Shown here: one piece after another, positions 8,019 through 17,109 of the stretch
Position numbering within the stretch: position 1 is the stretch's first letter
Layout of the letters: every line of letters begins with the position of its first letter
Notes under the pieces: generated by a model
Databases searched by the model: none
What the model saw: only the letters and a program-made list of their open reading frames with translations
Told to the model about the DNA's origin: nothing
Made by a program: the position numbers and the translations under genes
Source of the DNA: Mesorhizobium waimense
GTDB lineage: Bacteria; Pseudomonadota; Alphaproteobacteria; Rhizobiales; Rhizobiaceae
Assembly: GCF_003601975.1 (NCBI RefSeq)
Contig: NZ_QZWZ01000015.1
Location: forward strand, 62,001-126,000
Direction: 5' to 3'
Length of the DNA: 64,000 nucleotides

Positions 8019-10118
8019 TTAAGCTCGCCGCCTCTTCTGCAAAACCACATGAACCGTCGCTCGCGAAACAATCGCTTCCAGCGGCTCTGGCCGGTGCAGC
8101 AGGAACCCCTGGCCGTAGGCGACGCCCATGCCTTCGAGGATTTCGAGCGCGGCTTGCTGCTCGATTTTCTCGGCCACTACGGAGCAGCCGAGGCTTCTGG
8201 CAATACCTGATATCGCCGCGACGATCTCGCGGTCAAAACTGTTCTGGGCGATGTTCTCGATGAAGGAGCCGTCGATCTTGATGGCGTCGACGGGAAAGCG
8301 CCGCAGATATTCGAACGAGCTCATGCCGGCGCCGAAATCGTCGAGGCTGACGCGGCAGCGGCGCTCGCGCGCCTTGCGCACGAACTGCTCGGCGGCGTCG
8401 AAATTGGTGACGGCGGCGGTTTCGGTGATCTCGAAGCCGATGCCCGAATGCGGCGCGCCGGTCGCCTCTATGGCGGCGTCGACGAAGTCCCACAGCTGCG
8501 GGTCGCTCAGCGTCTGCGCAGACAGGTTGAAGCCGAGCGAAATAGCGCCCGAGCGCATTGCCGAACCGTGCAGCGAAAGCGCCGTCCTGATGATCCAGCG
8601 GTCGAGCCTGGAAGCGAGGCCGAAGCGCTCGGCCACCGGGATGAATTCGCCGGGCGGGATCATCCGGCCGTTGCGTCCGATCAACCTTGCCAGCACCTCG
8701 ACATGACGGCTCTCCTGCCAAGGTTTGCCGAGCAGATGGATCTGCTGGCCGAACAGCTTCAGCCTGCCGTCCTCCATGGCGTCGACCAGGTCGGCGGCGA
8801 GCCGTGCCGCGTTGAGCCCGCCTGAGCCCGACGCCGTCTCCGGCGAAAACACCGCGAAGCGGTTGCGCCCGGCGGCCTTGGCCGCATAGCAGGCGTCGTC
8901 GGCGCAGGCCAGCGCGTCGGCCACGGTGGTGTTGTGGTCGGCAACGAAGGCAATGCCGACGCTTGCCGCGAGCCTGCGCGACGTCGCCGCGGCACCAAGG
9001 TCGGCGTCGCGCACCGCCGCGAGAATAGCGGCGGCGAGCCGCTCGGCGCGCGATTGGTGGCAATTCGGCACCAGCAGCGCGAACTCGTCGCCGCCAAGGC
9101 GCGCGGCATGCGCGGTTGGCGGCAGGCAGCCGACGATCCCGCCGGCGACGCCCTTCAGCGCGAGGTCGCCGGCGGCATGGCCGGCGTAGTCGTTGAGCGC
9201 CTTGAAGTAGTCGAGATCGACATAGAACACCGCCAGCGGCAGCCGGCGCGCCGTGCCGATATGGTCGGCCAGCAGCCTGTCGAAGGCGGCGCGGTTCAAG
9301 AGCCCGGTCAGCGCATCGTGGTTAGCGGCATAGGCCAATTCCTGCGCGCGCTTCTTGTCCTCGGTGATGTCGCGCACGGTGCCAAGGATCTGACCCGCCG
9401 CGCCGGCGGCGATGAAGCGCACCAGCGATTCGACATGGCGGATCTCGCCGTCGCGTTTGACGATGCGGTATTGCGAAGCAACGACGGCGTCCGAGCCGAT
9501 AGGCACCTGGTGGGCGCGCTCGGTGGCGTCCTTGTCGTCCGGATGCAAATAGGTGTGCCATAAATCGGCCGTCACCTCATCGGTGTCGGCGACAAGACCG
9601 AAAATCTCCCGGCTGCGGGCATCCCAATAGCTCTTGTGGGTGCCGATATCATGGTGCCAGATGCCGGTGCCGCTGGCGGCGAGCGCCAGGCGGAAACGGA
9701 TATTGACCTGTTCGAGCGCGGTTTCCGCCTCTTTCTGCCTGGTGATGTCGGTCTGCACGCCCATCAGCCTGACGGGCCGGTCGTCCGCATCGCGCTCGAC
9801 AATGCCACCGCGATCCAGCACCCAGACCCAGTGGCCGTCCTTGTGCTTGAGACGCAACTCGGTCTCGATAGAGGAGGTCAGGCCGTCTATGTGGCGGTCG
9901 CCGCTGGCCTTCGCGCGCTCGCGATCGTCGGGATGCGTCAACTGCAACCAGAGGTCGGCCACGTCGGCAAGCTCGCCCTCGTCATAGCCGAGCATCTTCG
10001 ACCAGGTCGGCGAATAATAGCAGGCGCCACTCTTGATATCCCAATCCCAGACGCCGAGATGGGCGCGCTCGAGCGCCAGCGCCCAGAACTCCTCATTGCG
10101 TGCCTTGTCGTCTGCCAT
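8019..10118 (-). CDS. PAS-PAS-GGDEF-EAL cyclic-di-GMP signalling protein
   Basis: A 699-residue cytoplasmic protein with no membrane segment. Two PAS/PAC sensor units (about residues 10-130 and 135-260) are followed by a diguanylate cyclase domain with an intact GGDEF site (RLGGDEFALL) and a C-terminal phosphodiesterase domain. The EAL motif reads EVL (HVEVLARL), but the metal and catalytic residues are otherwise present: FNLSA, FEITET, LDDFGAG, AIKIDGSF, AEKIE and GQGF. It may therefore make, degrade, or switch between both. No flavin or haem ligand could be assigned to the PAS domains. It is transcribed alone. Confidence 0.9.
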   Translation of the reverse strand: MADDKARNEEFWALALERAHLGVWDWDIKSGACYYSPTWSKMLGYDEGELADVADLWLQLTHPDDRERAKASGDRHIDGLTSSIETELRLKHKDGHWVWVLDRGGIVERDADDRPVRLMGVQTDITRQKEAETALEQVNIRFRLALAASGTGIWHHDIGTHKSYWDARSREIFGLVADTDEVTADLWHTYLHPDDKDATERAHQVPIGSDAVVASQYRIVKRDGEIRHVESLVRFIAAGAAGQILGTVRDITEDKKRAQELAYAANHDALTGLLNRAAFDRLLADHIGTARRLPLAVFYVDLDYFKALNDYAGHAAGDLALKGVAGGIVGCLPPTAHAARLGGDEFALLVPNCHQSRAERLAAAILAAVRDADLGAAATSRRLAASVGIAFVADHNTTVADALACADDACYAAKAAGRNRFAVFSPETASGSGGLNAARLAADLVDAMEDGRLKLFGQQIHLLGKPWQESRHVEVLARLIGRNGRMIPPGEFIPVAERFGLASRLDRWIIRTALSLHGSAMRSGAISLGFNLSAQTLSDPQLWDFVDAAIEATGAPHSGIGFEITETAAVTNFDAAEQFVRKARERRCRVSLDDFGAGMSSFEYLRRFPVDAIKIDGSFIENIAQNSFDREIVAAISGIARSLGCSVVAEKIEQQAALEILEGMGVAYGQGFLLHRPEPLEAIVSRATVHVVLQKRRRA

Positions 10119-10186
10119 GCCCGGTTTTTGCCCACCCTGTCGCCGACAATGTGCACAAAAGCAGAGAAGAATCCGTTACCGGGAAA

Positions 10187-11175
10187 TCAGGTCGGGCGCC
10201 GCCAGCGATAGGCTTCGTCGACGAGGCGCAGCGTGCCGAGATTGTCGGTGGGGCTGTTTTCGAGGATGCGGCCCGCCGCCAGACCGTCGATAAAACACGC
10301 TATCGTGTCGCGATAGGATGCGGCGTAGTTCGCCGCCAGGTCGATCGCCACGGTTTCGGACCGTTCGCCGTCGAGCGTGAGCCGGTCGCGCTCCAGAAGG
10401 ATACGACCGCGCTCGCAAAAGATCTCGAGCCGGTCGAAGACCTCGCCCGGATAGCCCCTGGCTTGGAGGTTGCCTTGCAGGATAACCGGTGTTCCATCGC
10501 GGGCGACCATCGACAGCAGCGCGTGGTCGTCGCCGATCACGGCATCGCCGCTGCCGACCGAAGCGGAGCGCAGGCTGAGTTCACCGAACAGGAAGCGCAG
10601 CGTGTCGATGTGGTGGATCAGGATTTCCTTGACCAGCATCTGGTCAGCGAAACAAGCATCGGCTGACGCTTCAGTGCCGGAAGCTGGCCATCGGCATCCG
10701 GCACCAGGCCGCTGCTCAGCACGCTCATCTGTGCCTGCACCGGATGGCCGATTCCGGTCTCATCCAGCCAGCGCCTGATCTGCCGGTAATGCGGCCGGAA
10801 GCGCCAGTTCTCGTGCACCATGAAGGGGACGCGACCGCCGATTTCGGCCACCAGTGCTTCCGCATCGGCAAAGCTCGGCGCCAGCGGTTTTTGGCAGAGG
10901 ATGGCCAGTCCTGCCCGCGCCGACAGCCGGACATGGGCGGCATGGAATTCGCGCGGCGAGGCGATGTCGACGGCGTCGAGTTTCTCGGATGCCAGCATCG
11001 CGGCGGCGTCGGCATGGATGCCGGCAATGCCGTAGTCGGCTGCACGGGTGTTACGCGCCTCGGCGGACGGATCGGCGATGGCGACCACTTCAGCCCTGTC
11101 GGCGAGGCCGCGCCAGGCATCGAGGTGGTGGCGCGTCACCCAGCCGGCGCCGATCATGCCGATGCGCAGGGTCAT
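10187..11175 (-). pseudogene. Gfo/Idh/MocA oxidoreductase, frameshifted
   Basis: An NAD(P)-dependent sugar dehydrogenase family gene and the last gene of the sugar operon. The N-terminal Rossmann part (IGMIGAGWVTRHHLDAW) and the CQKPLAPS motif lie in the frame from 11175. The C-terminal part (MLVKEILIHHIDTLRFLFG to the end) is in another frame, with the switch at about 10640-10660. A single indel would restore a protein of about 329 aa. The expected role is oxidation of the imported sugar or an intermediate. Whether the break is biological or an assembly error cannot be told here. Confidence 0.82.
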
Positions 11176-11212
11176 GCCGGCTCCTGGCGGATGACGGCGT
11201 AAGGCGCCGATG

Positions 11213-12205
11213 TCATCGGGCGCCCCGGCGGCTCACCAGCCTTTCCACCAGCACGGCGGCGATGATGATGGCGCCGATCGCCGAGCCCTGCCAGAAGGGC
11301 GAGACGCCCATCAGATTGAGGCCGTTGCGGATCATCACCATGATGAAGACGCCGATCAGCGTGCCGATGATCGAGCCACGCCCGCCGAACAGGCTGGCGC
11401 CGCCGATGACGACGGCGGCAATGGCATCGAGTTCGAGCAGATTGCCTGCCAGAGGATCGACCGACAGGATCTTGCCGGCAAGCAGCAGCGCCGACACCGC
11501 CGACAACGCGCCGGACACGACATAGGGCAGGATGGCGTAGCCGACGACGTTGAGGCCGGCGGTTCTGGCGGCTTCGGCATTGGAGCCGATCGCATAGATG
11601 GTGCGGCCGCCCTTGGTGTAGCCGAGATAGAGATAGGCAAGCAGGTAGAGCACGAGCAGGACAAAGACGTTCATCGGGATGAAGGCGACCTTGGTGTAGA
11701 CGAAGTCGCTGAGCGTCTCCGGGATGTTCGAGATCGAGATGCCGCCGGAGAAGATGTAGCAGAGGCTGCGGCCGATCGACATCATGCCGAGCGTGACGAC
11801 GAAGGCGGCGAGGCCGAAATAGCTGATCAGGACGCCCGAGACGAGGCCGATCAGGCCGCCGCAGACGATCGCCACCAGGGCGCCGACCGGCAGGCCGAGC
11901 GAAGGCACGACGAGGCCGAAGATGATGCCAGTCAGCCCGGCCACCGCACCGACGGACAGGTCGATGCCGCCGGTGAGGATGACGAAGGTCATGCCGATGG
12001 CGACTATGCCGACGACCACCGACTGGTCGAGCAGGTTCAGCACGTTGATGGTGGTGAGGAAATAGGGCGAGGCGAACGACAGCGTCACCGCGATCAGGAT
12101 GGCAAGCAGCAGCATCCTGACTTCCAGCCGTGCAGTCAGCCATTTGAGCCATTGCCGTGGCGGCTTCGCCTGACGGGCTATGCCTATCATTTCATTCGCG
12201 GCCAT
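11213..12205 (-). CDS. Sugar ABC transporter permease (RbsC-like)
   Basis: A 330-residue inner-membrane permease of the ribose/xylose type with eight to ten hydrophobic helices. The family motif ILTGGIDLSVGAVAGLTG is present, as is the late AAVVIGGASLFGGRGS loop that contacts the ATPase. It is encoded 32 bp after the ATPase gene and is expected to form a homodimer with it. The substrate is likely a pentose, hexose or deoxysugar, judging from the catabolic genes of the operon. Confidence 0.92.
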   Translation of the reverse strand: MAANEMIGIARQAKPPRQWLKWLTARLEVRMLLLAILIAVTLSFASPYFLTTINVLNLLDQSVVVGIVAIGMTFVILTGGIDLSVGAVAGLTGIIFGLVVPSLGLPVGALVAIVCGGLIGLVSGVLISYFGLAAFVVTLGMMSIGRSLCYIFSGGISISNIPETLSDFVYTKVAFIPMNVFVLLVLYLLAYLYLGYTKGGRTIYAIGSNAEAARTAGLNVVGYAILPYVVSGALSAVSALLLAGKILSVDPLAGNLLELDAIAAVVIGGASLFGGRGSIIGTLIGVFIMVMIRNGLNLMGVSPFWQGSAIGAIIIAAVLVERLVSRRGAR

Positions 12206-12237
12206 TGCGGGGCGTTCCTTATCAGTCGTGGGCGGCG

Positions 12238-14127
12238 TCAGTCATGAGCAGCGTAGTGAGCCTGGATAGCGGCCGCCAATCTGGCGGTGTCGGGCGGATC
12301 GATGTCGCAAGGCAGGACGAGGCCGGCCGCGCCCATGGCGTGACCGCGCGAGCCCGCGACATCGACGATCAGGGTGTTCAGCTTGCCGTGGGCCTCGGCG
12401 ACGAATTGCGATTTGGCAGCAGCAAGTGCCGCCGGAATCCGCGTCTGCGAAAAGTCCACGGCGGCACCGTTACCGAAGCCTGGCGAAGCGCGGTCGTCAG
12501 CGACCGCAACCTTGAGGCAAAACAGCTTCTCGTCCTCGATCAGTCCCCAGAAGGCGGCGCCGCGATAGGTGGCGGCGAGGTCGCGCAGAAAGCGGACGTT
12601 GCGCTCCATCGAGGTGCGGGGCGCCGCCAGCAACGTCAGCTTCTCCTCGTCCAGCACAGCACTCGGCATGTCGGCGATCGACATGCCGTCGCTGATGACG
12701 ACGACGCGCTCGCAGATGCCGAGCAATTCGTCGAAGTCGGAAGAGACGATCAGCACCGCGACGCCGCGGTCGGCGATGGCGCGCAGCATGGCGTAGATCG
12801 AGGAGCGCGTGCCGATGTCGACGCCCTTGGTCGGTTCATCGAGCAGGATGACGGCGGGATCGAGCATCAGCCAGCGGGCGATGATGATTTTTTGCTGCAT
12901 GCCGCCGGAAAAGTTCAGCATGCTGGCGTCGAGCAGACGGTCCGCCGGCAGGCCGAGCATGTCGAGCAATTCCCTAACCTTCTGGTCACGCTGCCGGTAG
13001 GCGAGCCCGAAGCCGCGATGGGCGCCGAGATGGGCGAGCAGAAGGTTCTCCCTGACGCTGAGGTCCGGCACTATGCTCTGGCGGCGGCGGTCCTCCGGCA
13101 CGAAGCCGATGCCGGCGCGGATCGACTGCGCGGGCTTGCGTGGTGCAAACGGCTTGCCGTTAAGGCGCACCCAGCCGCCATCGCGGCGCCTCAGCCCGAA
13201 TATTGTTTCCAGCGTCTCGGAGCGTCCGGCGCCGACCAGACCACCGAGACCGACGATCTCGCCGCGGCGCAGGCCGAAGGAGACATCGCGGACCAGCGGC
13301 GCGCTTTTCAGGTTCTCGACTTCGAGCACGACGGGCTTCTCGGCATGCGAGCTCGGCGCCCGCTCCATGTAGATCTGGCTGAGCTCCCTGCCGACCATGT
13401 GGCGGATCAACTCGGTTTGGGTCAGCTTCGCGGTGGCGACGTCGGCGGCGACGGTACGGCCTTCCCTCAGCACCGTGACCTTGTCGGTGACGGCGAATAC
13501 TTCCTCCAGCCGATGCGAGACGAAGGCCAGCGCCCTGCCCTCGTCGCGCAGCTTGACCATGATGTCGAACAGACGCTCGACCTCGCCGGGGCTGAGCGAT
13601 GCCGTCGGTTCATCGAAGATGATCAGGTCGGATTCAAGCGCCAGCGCCTTGGCGATCTCGACCAGCTGGCGCTGCGCGGCGGAAAGCGCGCGCACGTCGC
13701 CGTCGAGCGGCAATTGCGCGCGCTGGCCGAGGCGGGAGAGTATGTCCTCGGCTTTCCGTCGCATCTCGCCGAAACGCGTCAGGCCGGGCCGGCCGAGCTC
13801 AGGGAGAAAAATGTTCTCGACCACCGACAGATCGGGGGCGAGACTGGTTTCCTGCATCACCAGCGAAATGCCGGCATCGATGGCGTCGCGGGCACGGCGG
13901 ATCGAGAACGGCTTGCCCCTGAAGGCGATGTCGCCGGCATCCGGCAGGATCTGGCCACAGATGACGCGCGACAGCGTCGACTTGCCGGCGCCGTTGGCGC
14001 CGAGTAGGGCGTGGATCTCGCCGCGCCTTAGCGTGATCGAAGCATCGGCGAGCGCACGGGTGCGGCCGAACGATTTCTCGACGCCGCTTGCCGTGAACAG
14101 AGTTTCTTTCGCTGCTACCGCCTGCAT
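12238..14127 (-). CDS. Sugar ABC transporter ATPase with C-terminal extension
   Basis: A 629-residue tandem ATPase of the RbsA/MglA type. The first cassette has GANGAGKST and LSAAQRQLVEIAKAL; the second has a degenerate Walker A (GLVGAGRSE), NFSGGMQQK and LLDEPTKGVD. Family members are about 500 residues. Here some 126 extra residues (from about 504) follow the last cassette, including FWGLIEDEKLFCLKVAV and LNTLIVDVAGSRGHAMG, which I do not recognise and which might be a regulatory domain. The ATG at 14127 follows GAAGGCAAG; the frame extends further to 14178 without a better start. Confidence 0.9.
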   Translation of the reverse strand: MQAVAAKETLFTASGVEKSFGRTRALADASITLRRGEIHALLGANGAGKSTLSRVICGQILPDAGDIAFRGKPFSIRRARDAIDAGISLVMQETSLAPDLSVVENIFLPELGRPGLTRFGEMRRKAEDILSRLGQRAQLPLDGDVRALSAAQRQLVEIAKALALESDLIIFDEPTASLSPGEVERLFDIMVKLRDEGRALAFVSHRLEEVFAVTDKVTVLREGRTVAADVATAKLTQTELIRHMVGRELSQIYMERAPSSHAEKPVVLEVENLKSAPLVRDVSFGLRRGEIVGLGGLVGAGRSETLETIFGLRRRDGGWVRLNGKPFAPRKPAQSIRAGIGFVPEDRRRQSIVPDLSVRENLLLAHLGAHRGFGLAYRQRDQKVRELLDMLGLPADRLLDASMLNFSGGMQQKIIIARWLMLDPAVILLDEPTKGVDIGTRSSIYAMLRAIADRGVAVLIVSSDFDELLGICERVVVISDGMSIADMPSAVLDEEKLTLLAAPRTSMERNVRFLRDLAATYRGAAFWGLIEDEKLFCLKVAVADDRASPGFGNGAAVDFSQTRIPAALAAAKSQFVAEAHGKLNTLIVDVAGSRGHAMGAAGLVLPCDIDPPDTARLAAAIQAHYAAHD

Positions 14128-14185
14128 CTTGCCTTCGCTGGAAAGCCGCGCCGGACCACCGGCGCGGCATTGGAACATGCCAGTG

Positions 14186-15151
14186 TTATTCGCCGAAGAC
14201 GTTCTTCTTGGCTTCGGGAAGCAGCTCTTCGATGTTGGTGCTGGTGGCGATCATCACCGGCACCAGGACCTCCTTCGGCGGCGTCTTGCCGGCAAGGTGC
14301 TCGGTCAGCGACTTGGCCGCCGTCTCGCCCATCAGCCAGGGCTGCTGCATGCCGGCCGCCGTCAGTTCGCCGCTCTTCAGGAGATCGACGAATTCGGGAA
14401 TGCCGTCAAAGGCGCCGACGATGATGTCGCCGGAGCGGTTGCTGGCCTTGATGGCTCGTAGCGCACCCATGGCCGGCGTGTCGGCTTCGATGAACATCGC
14501 CTTCAGGTTCGGATTGCCGGTCAGCATGTCCTGCGCGAATTTGAAGGATTCATCGGCCGTGTAGGCCTGCATCTGCTGCAGCGCGATCTCCTTGCCGTAA
14601 CCGCCGGCCTCCATCGCCGATCTGAAGCCGTCGGTGCGCTTCTGGCCGTTGATGCGGGCGAGCGAGATGGTGATCATGCCGTAAGGCGCTTCCTTCATGC
14701 CCTTGGCCTTGGCAGCGGCAGCCACCGCCTCGCCGACACCCTTGGCGCCAGCCGTATTGTCGGAGGCGATGAAGGAAACGTATTCGCCTTCGGTGGTGCC
14801 GATGTCGCAAATGACGACCGGGATCTTGGCGGCGGCGGCGAGCTTCAAGACGCTCGGCGCCGTCGAGGAATCGGTCGGCGAAATGACGATGCCGGCGACG
14901 CCGCGGGTGATCGCGTCCTGCGCGTTGGTGAGCTGCTTCTGGGCGTTGTTCTGCGCCTCCAGCGCCTGGAAGGTGTAGCCACCCTCCTTGGCGCCGGCCT
15001 CGACGCCCTTGGCGACGGTGCGCCAGAACGGCACGTCGAGCGCAGGCGCCAGATAGACGATCTCCTTCGATTGCGCGAAGACGGGCGAAACACTGATGGT
15101 CGTTGCTGCCGCCGCTGCCGCGGCGAGTGCGATGAATGTACGTCTTTTCAT
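14186..15151 (-). CDS. Sugar ABC transporter periplasmic binding protein (RbsB-like)
   Basis: A 321-residue secreted protein. A basic start (MKRRTF), an Ala-rich hydrophobic stretch and a cut near VFA-QS form a Sec signal peptide. The mature part is a Peripla_BP_4-type sugar-binding fold with AQNNAQKQLTNAQDAI and GVAGIVISPTDS. The motif SLARINGQKRTDGFRSAM is characteristic of this group. It delivers substrate to the permease and ATPase encoded just downstream. The gap of 114 bp to the aldolase gene upstream may hold a secondary promoter. Confidence 0.92.
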   Translation of the reverse strand: MKRRTFIALAAAAAAATTISVSPVFAQSKEIVYLAPALDVPFWRTVAKGVEAGAKEGGYTFQALEAQNNAQKQLTNAQDAITRGVAGIVISPTDSSTAPSVLKLAAAAKIPVVICDIGTTEGEYVSFIASDNTAGAKGVGEAVAAAAKAKGMKEAPYGMITISLARINGQKRTDGFRSAMEAGGYGKEIALQQMQAYTADESFKFAQDMLTGNPNLKAMFIEADTPAMGALRAIKASNRSGDIIVGAFDGIPEFVDLLKSGELTAAGMQQPWLMGETAAKSLTEHLAGKTPPKEVLVPVMIATSTNIEELLPEAKKNVFGE

Positions 15152-15265
15152 TTCCGTTCTCCTCCGTTGATGTTTTCTGCGATGCGCGCCCGAGGTCCGG
15201 CCGGCGCGCTGGATTTTCGAACTCCTCCGACGGACCTCCCTTTTCTGCTTCGTAGACTCCGTGTC

Positions 15266-16189
15266 TCAGCCGGCCGTGGCCGGCGCGTGCTCTGCGGCGA
15301 AATCGGTCTTGCCCAGCCGCGCAAACAGCTCTGCCCGCTCGGCCGGCGACAGGCGGCGCAGCGGCGGCATCAGCCGCTCCCAGCCGCCATCACCGGTCAT
15401 TGCGGCCAATGCCGCCTTGACGCTCGCCATCAGCGGAAAGCCGCCGAGCACGCCGCGAATGGCCATCGCCGAGGTCGCCGCCTGGCGGCCGTTCTCGCTG
15501 TCGGGATCCGACCAGGCGATCTGCGACAGCGCGCCGGTGACGTTGGTGGTGGCCGAGATGCAGCCGGCAAAGCGCGAGCTCTTCCATTCGGTCAGGCTGC
15601 CCTCGGAACTCGGAAAGACGTCGAAGCCCGGGAACTGCACGGCCAAAGAACGCGAGAAGGCGATGTCGCCGGAAGAATCCTTGAGGCCGACGACGATGTC
15701 GGGATAGCGCTCGCGCAGCCGCGCAATCGCCTCGGCGGTGAAGGGCACGCCAGTGTTTTGCGGGATGTGGTAGAGGTAGATCTTCAGACCGAACGGGCCG
15801 GCCTTGGCAATCACCTCGCCGACATGGTTGGCCAGGCTCTCGGCATCGATGCCCTTGTAGTAGAAGGGCGGCAGGAGCAGCGCGCCCGCGAAACCCAGAT
15901 CGCGCGCGGCCTTGGTCAGCGCCACCGCGTCGGCGAGCGCCGAAGCGCCGGTGCCGACCATCATGCGCTGCAGCGGGACGCCGGATTGCGCGACAGCGCG
16001 CATGGCGGCGATGCGCTGCTCGACCGAGAAAGAGGTCGCCTCGCCGGTGGTGCCGAGCAGGTTGATGCCGTCGCAGCCGCCCTCGCCGAGAAGCCAGCGG
16101 CAATGGCCGATCAGGCGGTCGATGTCGATCGACAGGTCGGCATTGAGCGGTGTGGGCGTGGCGGCAATGACGCCTTTCAGGGTCTTCAT
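15266..16189 (-). CDS. DapA-family aldolase/dehydratase (2-keto-3-deoxy sugar acid type)
   Basis: A 307-residue class I aldolase-fold protein with the DHDPS motifs GTTGEATSFS, YYKGIDAESLANH, YLYHIPQNTGVPF (catalytic Tyr) and VVGLKDSSGD (Schiff-base Lys). In sugar operons such proteins split or dehydrate 2-keto-3-deoxy-aldonates, yielding pyruvate or a ketoglutarate semialdehyde. A role in lysine synthesis is unlikely in this setting. Its start codon overlaps the end of the amidohydrolase gene by 4 bp, so the two are translationally coupled. Confidence 0.88.
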   Translation of the reverse strand: MKTLKGVIAATPTPLNADLSIDIDRLIGHCRWLLGEGGCDGINLLGTTGEATSFSVEQRIAAMRAVAQSGVPLQRMMVGTGASALADAVALTKAARDLGFAGALLLPPFYYKGIDAESLANHVGEVIAKAGPFGLKIYLYHIPQNTGVPFTAEAIARLRERYPDIVVGLKDSSGDIAFSRSLAVQFPGFDVFPSSEGSLTEWKSSRFAGCISATTNVTGALSQIAWSDPDSENGRQAATSAMAIRGVLGGFPLMASVKAALAAMTGDGGWERLMPPLRRLSPAERAELFARLGKTDFAAEHAPATAG

Positions 16190-17109
16190 GCTTTGGATCC
16201 GGGGGCCTTGGTTGGAGCGGGCTCGTCGTCCGTCCAGAACAGGCGGCGCGGCGTGTCGACGAGCACCTGACGGCGCAGGTCTTCCGAAGGCAGCCAGTCC
16301 CAGACAAGGTCGAGAATGGCGCCGTCGTCGGGCACCGTCTCGAAGCATTCGGTGTGCGGCCAGTCGAGCGCCCAGATCAGCGAGGCCGGTGCGCGGTCGA
16401 CGAGGTGCTCGACGAAAGGCTTGAGCGCGGCGTAGCGATCGGGGGCGACGCGATACGGCGCCGACATCTTGACGATGCATTTTCCGGCGGCGGCGAACTC
16501 AACCAGTTCGGCGAAGGCGCGGCCATCGGGGCCGAGCGCCAGGTCGGGAAAGCCGAAATGGTCGATGATGACCGGCACGTCCGCACCGCCGACGACGTGG
16601 CCCAGATCGGAAAAATCCTCGATGTTGACCTGCAGCTGGATGTGCCAGCCAAACGGTCTGATGCGCTCGGCGACGTCTGGAAAATCCTTCATCGTCAGGC
16701 CGGCCGGATTGCGCGGATTGATGCGCAGGCCGCGCACGCCGAGCCGATGCGCCCAGGCGAACAGGGTCTGCGGCGCCTTGGGCGAAATCACCGCCACGCC
16801 GCGCAGCCTGTCGGGCATGGTCTCCAGCGCTTCGAACATCACGCTGTTGTCGAAGCCGTAGACGCTCGGGTGCACCAGCACCGCGCGCTCGATGCCATAG
16901 GCGTCCATGACCCGGCGGTAGTCGATAATGGTGACCGGCGAAGGCGTATAGCCACGGCCAGGGTCGAGCGGGAAGCGCGCGAGCGGCCCGAAGACATGGG
17001 CGTGCGTGTCGCAGGTTCCTGGCGGCAGCCGGCCAGCGTTGCGCCGCACCGGCGCCAGCGGCGGCAGACACTGGCGGGGTTCTATCCCTGGCAGAGGATG
17101 CGCGTTCAT
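16186..17109 (-). CDS. Amidohydrolase-2 family protein, probable sugar lactonase
   Basis: A 307-residue TIM-barrel hydrolase of the COG3618 / 2-pyrone-4,6-dicarboxylate lactonase group. The metal-site start CDTHAHVFGP, RGLRINPRNPAG, IIDHFGFPD and the late WALDWPHTE are visible. Between a dehydratase and an aldolase in a sugar operon, the best reading is hydrolysis of an aldono-lactone made by the dehydrogenase. The exact lactone is not predictable. It overlaps both neighbours by 4 bp. Confidence 0.85.
   Translation of the reverse strand: MNAHPLPGIEPRQCLPPLAPVRRNAGRLPPGTCDTHAHVFGPLARFPLDPGRGYTPSPVTIIDYRRVMDAYGIERAVLVHPSVYGFDNSVMFEALETMPDRLRGVAVISPKAPQTLFAWAHRLGVRGLRINPRNPAGLTMKDFPDVAERIRPFGWHIQLQVNIEDFSDLGHVVGGADVPVIIDHFGFPDLALGPDGRAFAELVEFAAAGKCIVKMSAPYRVAPDRYAALKPFVEHLVDRAPASLIWALDWPHTECFETVPDDGAILDLVWDWLPSEDLRRQVLVDTPRRLFWTDDEPAPTKAPGSKA

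Noticed and set aside
12157..14007. Long plus-strand ORF (616 codons)
   Set aside because: Mirror of the ABC ATPase gene; the minus-strand frame has all ATPase motifs.
15266..16189. Lysine-pathway DapA
   Set aside because: Translational coupling to sugar-degradation genes makes a catabolic aldolase more likely.
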